Of a stretch of 64,000 nucleotides of DNA, positions 42,108 through 49,249 are shown piece by piece. Every line of letters begins with the position of its first letter. Position 1 is the stretch's first letter. The translations under genes and the position numbers were made by a program. Under the pieces are notes generated by a model. That model ran no database searches and was not told the origin of the DNA. It was given only the letters and a program-made list of their open reading frames with translations. This DNA is from Crystallibacter sulfonylureivorans_A (GTDB taxonomy: Bacteria; Actinomycetota; Actinomycetes; Actinomycetales; Micrococcaceae): contig NZ_JBLKRT010000002.1 of assembly GCF_047607445.1 (NCBI RefSeq), positions 137,005 through 201,004 of the forward strand, in the 5' to 3' direction.

Positions 42108-43346
42108 TCAGGTGTAGAGCGAGATCGGCTGGACTTCGCCCAGCAGGAAGTTGGCGCCGACCTCGACTTTCTTGTAATCCACCGGATCGTGCAGCGTGTG
42201 GGTGCGGACATTGCGCCAGAAGATGTCCAGTCCCACCTCGGTTTTCGCGGAGGAGGAACCTGTCACTTCGAAAATGCGGTTGGCCACGTCCACGCCCACT
42301 TCGGTGGAGACGACCTTGAGCCGGGCGATCTCGATCTCGATGGCTGCGCGTGCTTCGGCGGTCAGTTCCCCGCCGACGGCGATGGCGGCGTCGAAGCGTT
42401 CGTTGGTCCGGTCCGCGAGCGCTTCCACTGCTGCCACCCGGGACACCAGTTCGCCGTAGACCCGCTGGGTCAGCGGATCCTGGGCATAGGTTTCGGCGCT
42501 GCTGAGGAACCAGGAGTTCTTCCGCGCCACGGTGATCTGGCGTGCGCGCTCCAGCGCACCCTGGGCAATGCCCAGGTAGAGGTTGCCGAACGCCAGCTGG
42601 ATGTACGGCGTGACCAGGCTGGAGAATGGCTCCTCCCCCACCTCGCCGATGATGTCCGCGGAGGTGACCAGCACGCCGTCGTACTTCACGGAGCCACTCG
42701 CGGAGAGGCGCTGGCCCAGCGCGTCCCAGTCACCCAGGAAGGAGATCCCGGCGCGGTCGTGTTCCAGTGCCAGGGCCAGGAACGTGCCCTGTGCTGGGCC
42801 GGCCGTGATCGCGGCGTTGACCAGGATGGCGTCGCCTACGGACGCCCCGGTGGAGAAGTGCTTGACGCCGTCCAGCCGGTAGCCGTCGCCGTCGGGAACC
42901 AGTTCCAGGTTCGGGTCCACCGGGTTGACCGAATCGCCCCAGGACCAGCGGCCCTGCGCCGAGCGGCGGAGCAGGCGTTCCTGGACGTGCGCGTCGCCGT
43001 AGAAGACCACGGCGCCGAGGTTGGCGTAGTGGTAGGCCAGGATCTGCGCGATCGACGCGTCGGTGCGGGCCAGGATGCGCACGGCGTGCAGCGCGCTCTC
43101 CCAGTGGCCGCCCTCGCCGCCCCACTCGCCGGGGATGATCAGGTTGAACAGGCCGGAACTGCGGAGCAACTCCACTTCGGCCTGCGGGTCGGCGTTGCGG
43201 CGGTCCCGCTCCAGCACGTCCGTGCTCAGCACGGCGGCCACGCCCTCGGCGATCTGCCGCCAGTGGGCGAGTTCTTCGCGGCTGGCGTGTCCGGCCCAGG
43301 GGGAACGGCGGGTCTGCTGGTTTTCTTCAATGACGACGGCGGTCAT
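42108..43346 (-). CDS. Acyl-CoA-dehydrogenase-fold monooxygenase, DszC-like (copy 2)
   Basis: Protein of 412 residues from ATG 43346 (GAGGAGG upstream), about the length of DszC (dibenzothiophene monooxygenase). 'LLRSSGLFNLIIPGEWGGEG', 'ILAYHYANLGAVVFYG', 'YRLDGVKHFSTGASVGD', 'DWDALGQRLSASGSVKY', 'NLYLGIAQGALERAR' and 'FWRNVRTHTLHDPVDYK' follow the DszC order. It would use FMNH2 from a reductase encoded elsewhere. First gene after the SAM-IV riboswitch; the paralogue at 40642 follows after a 167-base gap. Substrate unknown, an organosulfur compound by context. Confidence 0.88.
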   Translation of the reverse strand: MTAVVIEENQQTRRSPWAGHASREELAHWRQIAEGVAAVLSTDVLERDRRNADPQAEVELLRSSGLFNLIIPGEWGGEGGHWESALHAVRILARTDASIAQILAYHYANLGAVVFYGDAHVQERLLRRSAQGRWSWGDSVNPVDPNLELVPDGDGYRLDGVKHFSTGASVGDAILVNAAITAGPAQGTFLALALEHDRAGISFLGDWDALGQRLSASGSVKYDGVLVTSADIIGEVGEEPFSSLVTPYIQLAFGNLYLGIAQGALERARQITVARKNSWFLSSAETYAQDPLTQRVYGELVSRVAAVEALADRTNERFDAAIAVGGELTAEARAAIEIEIARLKVVSTEVGVDVANRIFEVTGSSSAKTEVGLDIFWRNVRTHTLHDPVDYKKVEVGANFLLGEVQPISLYT

Positions 43347-43839
43347 GGCGCCTCCTCGGGCTGGGGCTCCCGCCTGCCTGCGGCGCGCAGCAACCACTGG
43401 GGTGGACGACGCAGCCTGGAGGGGGCCGTACTTGCCGGGCACTGGTCTGTGCGCGGCCGGATCCTCATCTGGGGCACCCCACTACGGAAGAGGGTTGCCG
43501 CCCAACCAGCCAGAGCTTGTCGTTGGGACTCTTGATCTTGGGGAAGAGTCTGCCGGGCCCGCTGCGGCGTTGGGAAGCATGTGACGGGCCATGACGTACC
43601 GCTGCCGAATGTTACACATGCCGTTTATGACGACGACGGTGTCCCTCCTTTCGTAGGATCAGCCGCCGGCACCGGCGGATCCGGCGCCCTGCGCCCGCGT
43701 GCATGAATTCCAGCCCGAAGACGCCGTGTATTCTGCCGTCCCCTGTAGGCCTATCCGCAACGGGTCTAGGGTGAAGTTGCGCCGCCAAAATCACCGAACC
43801 GGGACGTGCACCGCCCCGTCACCCAGAGAGGTTCGAACC
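43347..43839. other. Intergenic region with divergent control elements
   Basis: Gap of 493 bases between the leftward DszC-like operon and the rightward alcohol dehydrogenase gene. It holds the SAM-IV riboswitch at 43459-43540 and must hold both promoters, probably around 43580-43780 where the sequence becomes less GC-rich ('TGTTACACATG'). I see no convincing gene. Confidence 0.5.
43459..43540 (-). promoter_or_regulatory. SAM-IV riboswitch upstream of the DszC-like operon
   Basis: Read on the minus strand, 'GATC' (43537) and 'GATC' (43460) close the outer stem. Inside are 'AAGAGTCCCAACGACAAGC', 'GGCGGCAACCCTC' and 'GTGGGGTGCCCCAGATGA', which match the SAM-IV consensus I remember ('GCCGGCAACCCTCC', 'GTGGGGTGCCCC') and not the S-box. 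The aptamer ends 113 bases before the first gene. Confidence 0.82.
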
Positions 43840-44796
43840 ATGAAGGCATGGCAATTTACTGGAACGAACAAGCCGCTGGAGCTCAACGAGGTGGAGGAGC
43901 CGCACGCCGGCCCCGGCGAGGTGGTGGTGGACGTCAAGGCGTCCGGTGTCTGCCACTCGGACGTCACCACGCTCGATGATCCAGGGTGGATGGCGCTGTT
44001 CCAGCACGGGCTGCCCCGCACCATGGGGCATGAGTCCGCCGGGGTGATCAGCGAGGTCGGCGACGGCATGGGGCACTGGAAGGTGGGCGACCGGGTGGGC
44101 CTCTCCCCGGTGATGTCGGACGGGGACGCCCTCGGCTACGGCAAGTGGGACGGTGGCTTCGCCGCCAAGCTTCGCGCGACCGATGACAACCTGGTGGCCC
44201 TGCCCGACGAGGTGCCCTTCGACCTGGGCGCGATGGCGACCGACGCCGGGCTGACCGCCTACCACGCAATCATGGCCGTCGGCGGGGCACGGAAGGGCAT
44301 GAAAGTCGGCGTCATTGGCCTGGGCGGGCTGGGCTACATCGGTGCGCGCTCCGCGGCACTGTCCGGTGCAGAGGTTTACGGAGCCGAGGTCAACCCGGAG
44401 ACGCAGAAACTGGCCGACGAGATCGGGCTGGCCGGCGTCGCCTCCTCGATCGAGGAATTCAAGGACAAGAACCTGGAGCTGATCGTCGACTACGCCGGTT
44501 TCGGCACCACCACTTCGGCCGCCATCGAGACCCTCGGCGAATTTGGCACCCTGGTCCAAGTGGGCATGGGGCGGCTCGAATCCACCATCAACACCTATCC
44601 GATCATCATCAACCAGCTCACCATCAGGGGCTCAAAGTCCGGCACCAAGGAGGACTTGGCCGGGATCTACGAACTGATGAAGACCGGCCAACTGAACCCG
44701 CCGATGAACCACATCTCTCATGCCGATATCCCGGGCGCCATCGACAAACTACGGGCTGGCGGGGTCGTGGGCCGCTTCATCGCGATGTACGAGTGA
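43840..44796 (+). CDS. Zinc-dependent alcohol dehydrogenase (MDR family)
   Basis: Protein of 318 residues from ATG 43840 (GAGAGG upstream). Catalytic zinc ligands are in 'KASGVCHSDVTTL' and 'MGHESAGVISEVGDG'; the NAD(P) motif is 'VGVIGLGGLGYIGARSAALS'. The four-cysteine structural zinc lobe is missing: after 'VGDRVGLSPVMSDGDALGYG' no cysteines follow, and the protein is shorter than typical 340-residue enzymes. Substrate unknown. Transcribed alone, converging with the CoA-binding gene. Confidence 0.88.
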   Translation: MKAWQFTGTNKPLELNEVEEPHAGPGEVVVDVKASGVCHSDVTTLDDPGWMALFQHGLPRTMGHESAGVISEVGDGMGHWKVGDRVGLSPVMSDGDALGYGKWDGGFAAKLRATDDNLVALPDEVPFDLGAMATDAGLTAYHAIMAVGGARKGMKVGVIGLGGLGYIGARSAALSGAEVYGAEVNPETQKLADEIGLAGVASSIEEFKDKNLELIVDYAGFGTTTSAAIETLGEFGTLVQVGMGRLESTINTYPIIINQLTIRGSKSGTKEDLAGIYELMKTGQLNPPMNHISHADIPGAIDKLRAGGVVGRFIAMYE

Positions 44797-44871
44797 TTCC
44801 AAGGCGGACTTCAGGTGGCCCGTCGTCGGCAGCAGACCGCTGACGGGCTGGCTGGCGGGCTAGCTGACGGG

Positions 44872-45288
44872 CTAGAGGCCGAAGCGCGGGGCTTCGATAG
44901 CCGGGCAGGTATCCATCACGACGTCGAGTCCGGCTGCCTTGGCCCGTTCCGCGGCGGCTTCGTCGACGACGCCCAGCTGGAGCCAAACCGCCTTCGCGCC
45001 GACTTCAATGGCCTGGTCCACCACCGGGCCGACCTTCTGCGAGTTGACGAAGCAGTCCACCACGTCGATCTGGTCCGGAATGTCCGCGAGTTTTCGGTAG
45101 CCGGTCAGGCCGTGGACATCGTCGCCCTGCAGGTTGACCGGGACCACCTCCATGTCCAGTTGGTCCATCAGGTAGCGGGAGATGCGCATGGCGACCCGGT
45201 GCGGGTTGGTGGACAGGCCGACGACGGCCCAGCGCGCGGGCGTGCTCAGCAGGCGGCTGACGACTTCAGGATCATTCTGGTGTGCCAT
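44872..45288 (-). CDS. CoA-binding (YccU-like) protein
   Basis: Rossmann-fold protein of 138 residues: 'RWAVVGLSTNPHRVAMRISR', 'VVPVNLQGDDVHGLTGYRKL', 'AVWLQLGVVDEAAAERAKAA' and 'VVMDTCPAIE'. Members resemble the CoA-binding domain of succinyl-CoA synthetase, but the reaction is unknown. It is paralogous to the product at 60761, which is coupled to metY, and both keep the cysteine after 'VVMD'. The long hairpin at 45355 lies upstream. Confidence 0.87.
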   Translation of the reverse strand: MAHQNDPEVVSRLLSTPARWAVVGLSTNPHRVAMRISRYLMDQLDMEVVPVNLQGDDVHGLTGYRKLADIPDQIDVVDCFVNSQKVGPVVDQAIEVGAKAVWLQLGVVDEAAAERAKAAGLDVVMDTCPAIEAPRFGL

Positions 45289-45354
45289 GGCGCCACCCTA
45301 CCCATCAGTTCCCGCCACCGGTACCTTCGGCGCCTGGTCCCCCGGCCGGCAGCC

Positions 45355-45419
45355 CCATCGACTCCGCAGATAACGCCCACTAAACCGCGATTTAGGGGCG
45401 TTATCTGCGGAGTCGATGG
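45355..45419 (-). repeat. Long perfect hairpin behind the hydrolase gene (family member 3)
   Basis: Arms 45355-45378 and 45396-45419 are perfect 24-base complements, and 'CTAAA'/'TTTAG' extend the stem inward past one bulged A. It lies 38 bases beyond the stop of the leftward hydrolase gene. Same architecture and position as hairpins 1 and 2, but a different sequence ('CTCCGCAGATAACGCCC'). Confidence 0.85.
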
Positions 45420-45456
45420 TTGGAGCGGCGAGTCCGTAGGCCGGCGCGGCCCGGGG

Positions 45457-46773
45457 TTAGCGGGCCAGCTGCTGGGTGTCGGATGTCCCGGAAGCCCCGG
45501 CGTTGGCCTGCTCCGCCACCCAGTTCCCCACCAGCGACAGCAGTTCGGCATCCACCGGCTCGCGGATCTGCCGCTTGTAGTCGGAGAGGGTCGGCGCCTT
45601 CGGGTCGCGCCGCAGCAGGTGCGAGAGGTCCTCGATCGTCCGCGTCGTCACCGGGCCCGGCACGGTGGCCGCGATGAGATTCAGGTCCTCCGGGTCCACC
45701 TGGACGTCCTTGGCACCGGTGATGGCCAGCACGGGCATCTGCAAGCGCTCCAAGTACGGAATCGGGTCGAAGTCGATGAACTCCCGCTGCCAGAGTGCGT
45801 TGATTTTGCGCCCCTGCATCCGCACCACGTCTTCGGTGGTGGTCCTGATCTTCTCCACCGACTTGGACTGGATGGTGACCAGATCCTTCCGCAGGACCTT
45901 CAGCAGAAGGCGCACGAACGCCGGCAGCGAGTCGCAGATCTGCGCCGTCTGCCATCTGCCGGTCTCGAAGCCCGTGTGCGCCGAAGTGGAGAGCAGTACC
46001 GTTCCGTCCAGCCGGGTGCCGGGCTCGGCCGCCACGGCAGCTGCGTGGTAGCCACCTTCGCTGTGGCCGACCAGGAACACCGGCAGGTCCCCGGCCTTCT
46101 GGGCGACCATCCAGCGGAGGGCGGCAGCGGCGTCGTCAGTGTTCTGCCGGAAACCGGCCGCCAGGAAGGTTCCGTCCGAGGCGCCGGTGCCTCGTTTGTC
46201 GTAGCGCAGCGAGGCGATGCCGCGGTCAGCAAGTTCGCGGGCCAGGTCGCGGCTGATGCCCAGCGGCATCCTCTTGTGGTCGGCGTTCCGGTCAATGGGG
46301 CCGGAACCGGGCAGGATCAGGGCAGCCCCGCGGACGGTCCCCGCCGGCTTGGCCCAGGTTCCGACCAGCTGCACCGTTCCGGAGGTGAAGCGGACCTCCT
46401 CCTCCGTAACCAGCTGCTCGGCAGGCAGTCCCGCAGCAGCACGGATCCGCGCAGCAACGTCCTCGGCGTCCGACAGCGAGACGACCACCCGGGCGTATTT
46501 CTGTCCGGACAGGTCCAGCTGGACGGCCGGGGTGCCCCGGCGGGCGACGGCAAGGGTCCTGCCGCGGCCGCGCCACGTACCGATCCTGGTCATGCCCGGG
46601 ATCGCCAGACCGGGAGAACGCAGTCCGCGCACGCCGTCGAAAGCATCCGCCAGCACGTCCACCGACGTCACGGACGACAGCGGGAACGTCTGATTCCCGA
46701 TCAGTCCGGCTACCTTCTCCATCCGATCGAGCTCCAGCAGAACCTCGTTGTTCCCTACCCGTATCGTCGCCAT
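45457..46773 (-). CDS. Alpha/beta hydrolase with N-terminal PH-like domain
   Basis: Protein of 438 residues in two parts. Residues 1-115 look like a bacterial PH-type beta domain ('VGNNEVLLELDRMEKVAGLI', 'GTPAVQLDLSGQKYARVVV'). From about 130 on is a serine hydrolase: oxyanion 'ILPGSGPIDRNAD', nucleophile in 'VFLVGHSEGGYHAAAV', acid in 'ITGAKDVQVDPEDL' and His in 'IEDLSHLLRRD'. No signal peptide. Divergent from a helix-turn-helix gene that probably regulates it. The PH part may target it to membrane or protein partners; substrate unknown. Confidence 0.87.
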   Translation of the reverse strand: MATIRVGNNEVLLELDRMEKVAGLIGNQTFPLSSVTSVDVLADAFDGVRGLRSPGLAIPGMTRIGTWRGRGRTLAVARRGTPAVQLDLSGQKYARVVVSLSDAEDVAARIRAAAGLPAEQLVTEEEVRFTSGTVQLVGTWAKPAGTVRGAALILPGSGPIDRNADHKRMPLGISRDLARELADRGIASLRYDKRGTGASDGTFLAAGFRQNTDDAAAALRWMVAQKAGDLPVFLVGHSEGGYHAAAVAAEPGTRLDGTVLLSTSAHTGFETGRWQTAQICDSLPAFVRLLLKVLRKDLVTIQSKSVEKIRTTTEDVVRMQGRKINALWQREFIDFDPIPYLERLQMPVLAITGAKDVQVDPEDLNLIAATVPGPVTTRTIEDLSHLLRRDPKAPTLSDYKRQIREPVDAELLSLVGNWVAEQANAGASGTSDTQQLAR

Positions 46774-46852
46774 TGCGCCTCCCTTCGGATTGTTATTGCC
46801 TGTCAGTAAGTCGATTCAGCCCGGCCTCTGCGCCGGACAAGAATCATTATTA

Positions 46853-46885
46853 TCAGTTGTGGGAACAATGTCAACTGTGAGAATA
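46853..46885. promoter_or_regulatory. Direct-repeat operator candidate
   Basis: 'TCAGTTGTGGGAACA' (46853-46867) and 'TCAACTGTGAGAATA' (46871-46885) are similar direct repeats spaced 18 bases apart, in an unusually A/T-rich stretch between the divergent hydrolase and regulator genes, right before the regulator start at 46893. Confidence 0.5.
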
Positions 46886-46892
46886 TTAGGTC

Positions 46893-47435
46893 ATGTCCCC
46901 CTCACCGAGCGCCGACCTGATCCTGCACCCGGTACGGCTGCGCATTGTGCAGTCGCTGCTGGGAGAGCGCGAATTGACTACGGCGGAGATCTCCGCGGAG
47001 CTGCCGGACGTCCCTACCGCGACCCTCTATCGGCACATTGGCACACTGGCCAAGGCCGGGGTATTGGCGGTGACCCAGGAACGGCCGGTCCGCGGCACTA
47101 CCGAACGCACCTATCGGCTGGATGCCACCAAGAGTTCGGTGGAGGGTGATGATTTGGCATCCATGACGGCCGAGGACCACCGCCGAGGCTTCATGGCCTT
47201 CGCGGCCGGACTACTGGACGCCTTCGACCAGTACACCGCGCGGGACACACCGGATCTGGTCCGCGACGGCGCCGGCTACCGGCAGACCGCGCTCTGGATG
47301 ACGGACGAGGAGCTGACGGAGTTCTCGGCTGCCATCCGGGCGGCCGCGCAGAAGGCAGCACCCAACGGCCCAGGCGAAGGCCGGCACCGCCGGCTGTTCT
47401 CCACGGTCCTGATCCCCGCAGATCCGCCCGCCTGA
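46893..47435 (+). CDS. Helix-turn-helix (ArsR-like) transcriptional regulator
   Basis: Protein of 180 residues with an N-terminal winged helix: 'LILHPVRLRIVQSLLGEREL', 'AELPDVPTATLYRHIGTLAK' and a wing 'PVRGTTERTYRL'. The C-terminal half ('AEDHRRGFMAFAAGLLDAFD') is a helical ligand or dimer domain seen in the HTH_20 group. Divergent from the PH-domain hydrolase and probably its repressor through the direct repeats at 46853. Confidence 0.85.
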   Translation: MSPSPSADLILHPVRLRIVQSLLGERELTTAEISAELPDVPTATLYRHIGTLAKAGVLAVTQERPVRGTTERTYRLDATKSSVEGDDLASMTAEDHRRGFMAFAAGLLDAFDQYTARDTPDLVRDGAGYRQTALWMTDEELTEFSAAIRAAAQKAAPNGPGEGRHRRLFSTVLIPADPPA

Positions 47436-47451
47436 CACTCAGCCTGTGCTT

Positions 47452-47618
47452 AGCCGGTGCCCCCTCGCACACCCGAGACCTGCGCCGCGCCGGCACCACT
47501 CGCGCGCAAAGTCTTGCGCCGCGTGACGGGTGGCTCCGCACCGCCGTCGTGCTTAGCCGGCGCCGTCCCGTACCCGAGGCCACGCCGCGTGACGGGTGGA
47601 TCCGCGCCGCCGTCGTGC
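47452..47618. repeat. Degenerate tandem repeat, 66-bp period
   Basis: About two and a half copies of a unit containing 'CGCCGCGTGACGGGTGG', 'CGCCGTCGTGCTTA' and 'CCGGCGCC' fill the gap between the regulator gene and the converging VOC gene (unit starts at 47518 and 47584, with a diverged part before). No gene is seen. Confidence 0.75.
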
Positions 47619-47987
47619 TTAACCGGCGCCCCAGCAGAAGCAGAACGGGTGGCCCGCAGGGTCGGCGTAGACCTGGAATCCGGAATCCGCCGCCGCGTCG
47701 TCCGCGGGTTTCAGCAGCTTGGCTCCGAGCGATGTTGCCTGCTCATGGGCTTCAGCCAAGTCGTCAATGTAGAGGTCCAAATGGATTTGCTGCGGCGCGC
47801 CGTCGGGCCATTCCGGCGGGGTGTGGCCGGGAGCCAACTGGAACGCCAGCCTGGGCTCACCGTCCACGAAAACGGTATGCCAGTCGTCGTCCGCCTTGAC
47901 TGTCCCGTCCAGCAGGCCTGCCCAGAAGCTGCTCTCCGCGTCCAGGTCGGCGGCGTCGAACACAATGATGTGACGGTTGATTTTCAT
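47619..47987 (-). CDS. VOC-superfamily (glyoxalase-like) protein
   Basis: Protein of 122 residues from ATG 47987 ('MKINRHIIVFDAADLDAESS'). The paired beta-alpha-beta-beta units show 'FWAGLLDGTVKADDDWHTVF', 'IHLDLYIDDLAEAHEQA' and 'VYADPAGHPFCFCW'. The aligned His and Glu/Asp metal positions are only partly evident. Such small actinobacterial VOC proteins include dioxygenases and binding proteins; no role can be assigned. Confidence 0.85.
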   Translation of the reverse strand: MKINRHIIVFDAADLDAESSFWAGLLDGTVKADDDWHTVFVDGEPRLAFQLAPGHTPPEWPDGAPQQIHLDLYIDDLAEAHEQATSLGAKLLKPADDAAADSGFQVYADPAGHPFCFCWGAG

Positions 47988-48137
47988 GCGGCCATCCTGC
48001 CACCGGGTCAGACCGGCGTCTACGGATTCGCACCCACCGGCAGGCACGGACACCGATCTTTGTGCCTCGGTTTGTTACGCCGCATTATTACGGGCCGCTT
48101 GCAGCAGGGGCCGGAAGTGCCGTTTAGTTAGTCGTGA

Positions 48138-48302
48138 CCATCCCGAGCGGCCGAGAGACCTGGATCGACGACGCCGCAGCAACCCTGGTCACCGGAAGCC
48201 ATCCCAGACTCCCGGTGATAACGAGGTGACAAGCCACGGGTACGGCCGGCGGAAGCCGGCTGCACGGCTTGAACCGTAGGGTGCTACTGCCAGGATCGAT
48301 GG
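48138..48302 (+). promoter_or_regulatory. SAM-I riboswitch with an enlarged arm, upstream of ssuBAC
   Basis: P1 is 'CCATC' (48138) with 'GATGG' (48298-48302). Core elements 'CGAGCGGCCGAGAGACC', 'GACGACGCCGCAGCAACC' and 'AGGGTGCTACTGCCAGGATC' are present. The stretch between the last two is about 90 bases, far longer than in the other three copies (about 20-30), and holds extra hairpins. The closing 'GATGGAG' overlaps the ribosome site of the first gene 9 bases on, which suggests control of translation. Confidence 0.9.
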
Positions 48303-48311
48303 AGTGATCCC

Positions 48312-49148
48312 ATGACTGCAGTCCTGTCGTCCCGCCATGCGGCTCCCGCTTCCGCTGAACCGTCTGCAGCTTCCGGTTCGGCACTGGCTGTCTCTTTCCG
48401 CGGCCTGAACCGTACCTTCGGCAAGGGCGCGAACGCCCACACCGTGCTGCGCGACGTGAACTTCGAGGTCCGTCCCGGCGAGGTACTGGCCATCCTGGGC
48501 CCGTCCGGCTGCGGCAAGTCCACCTTGTTGCGTGCCACCGCAGGCCTCGACGCACCCAGTGCCGGCAGCGTGGACATCGACGGCGCGCCGGTCCAGGGCA
48601 TTGATTCCCGCTGCGCGGTCGCGTTCCAGGAACCGCGATTGCTGCCGTGGCACACCCTGCAGGCCAACGTCGCCATCGGCCTGCCCAAGGCTTCGAGCGC
48701 CAAGCAGGGCAAGTCCAAGGTGGCCCGGTTGCTGGAACTCGTGGGCCTGGACAAGTTCGCCAAGCACCGCCCGCGCGAAGTCTCCGGCGGCATGGCGCAG
48801 CGAGCCTCGCTGGCACGCGCCTTGGCCCGCAACCCAGGGGTGCTCCTGCTGGACGAACCGTTCGGCGCACTGGACGCGCTGACCCGGATCAAGATGCAGG
48901 ATCTGCTGCTGGACATCCACGCGGCAGAACCCACCACCGTGCTGCTGGTAACCCACGATGTTGACGAAGCCCTGCAGTTGGCAGACCGGATCATCCTGCT
49001 CGGCAAGGAAGAAGGGCGCGAGCACGACGGCGCCACGATTGTGCGCACTGTAAACGTTCCCGGCACCCGCCCGCGGGACCGCGGTTCGGTGGAGCTGGCC
49101 CGAATGCGCCGCTCCCTGCTCGAAAGCCTCGGCGTGGACGGCCATTAG
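48312..49148 (+). CDS. ssuB: Sulfonate/taurine-type ABC transporter ATP-binding protein
   Basis: ATPase of 278 residues. Walker A 'GPSGCGKSTLLRATAGL', the family Q-loop 'AVAFQEPRLLPWHTLQANVA', signature 'VSGGMAQRASLARAL', Walker B 'VLLLDEPFGALDALTR' and 'LLVTHDVDEAL' follow the SsuB/TauB/NrtD group. The first 28 residues are a variable Ala/Ser stretch. First gene after the SAM-I riboswitch and followed by binding protein and permease, so uptake of a sulfonate as sulfur source is the best reading. Confidence 0.92.
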   Translation: MTAVLSSRHAAPASAEPSAASGSALAVSFRGLNRTFGKGANAHTVLRDVNFEVRPGEVLAILGPSGCGKSTLLRATAGLDAPSAGSVDIDGAPVQGIDSRCAVAFQEPRLLPWHTLQANVAIGLPKASSAKQGKSKVARLLELVGLDKFAKHRPREVSGGMAQRASLARALARNPGVLLLDEPFGALDALTRIKMQDLLLDIHAAEPTTVLLVTHDVDEALQLADRIILLGKEEGREHDGATIVRTVNVPGTRPRDRGSVELARMRRSLLESLGVDGH

Positions 49149-49249
49149 GCTGCCCTCTCCACCCTCAAGCATTTCCCGGGCCGCCTGCGCCCAAACCACC
49201 CGTAACCGCGGAGCTTCTCCTGCTTCGTGCACCGTTCGAAGGGACCACC

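Noticed and set aside
43826..43850. tRNA-like 'GGTTCGAACC' text
   Set aside because: It is next to the ribosome site and start codon of the alcohol dehydrogenase; no acceptor or anticodon stems can be formed around it. I found no tRNA elsewhere in the window.
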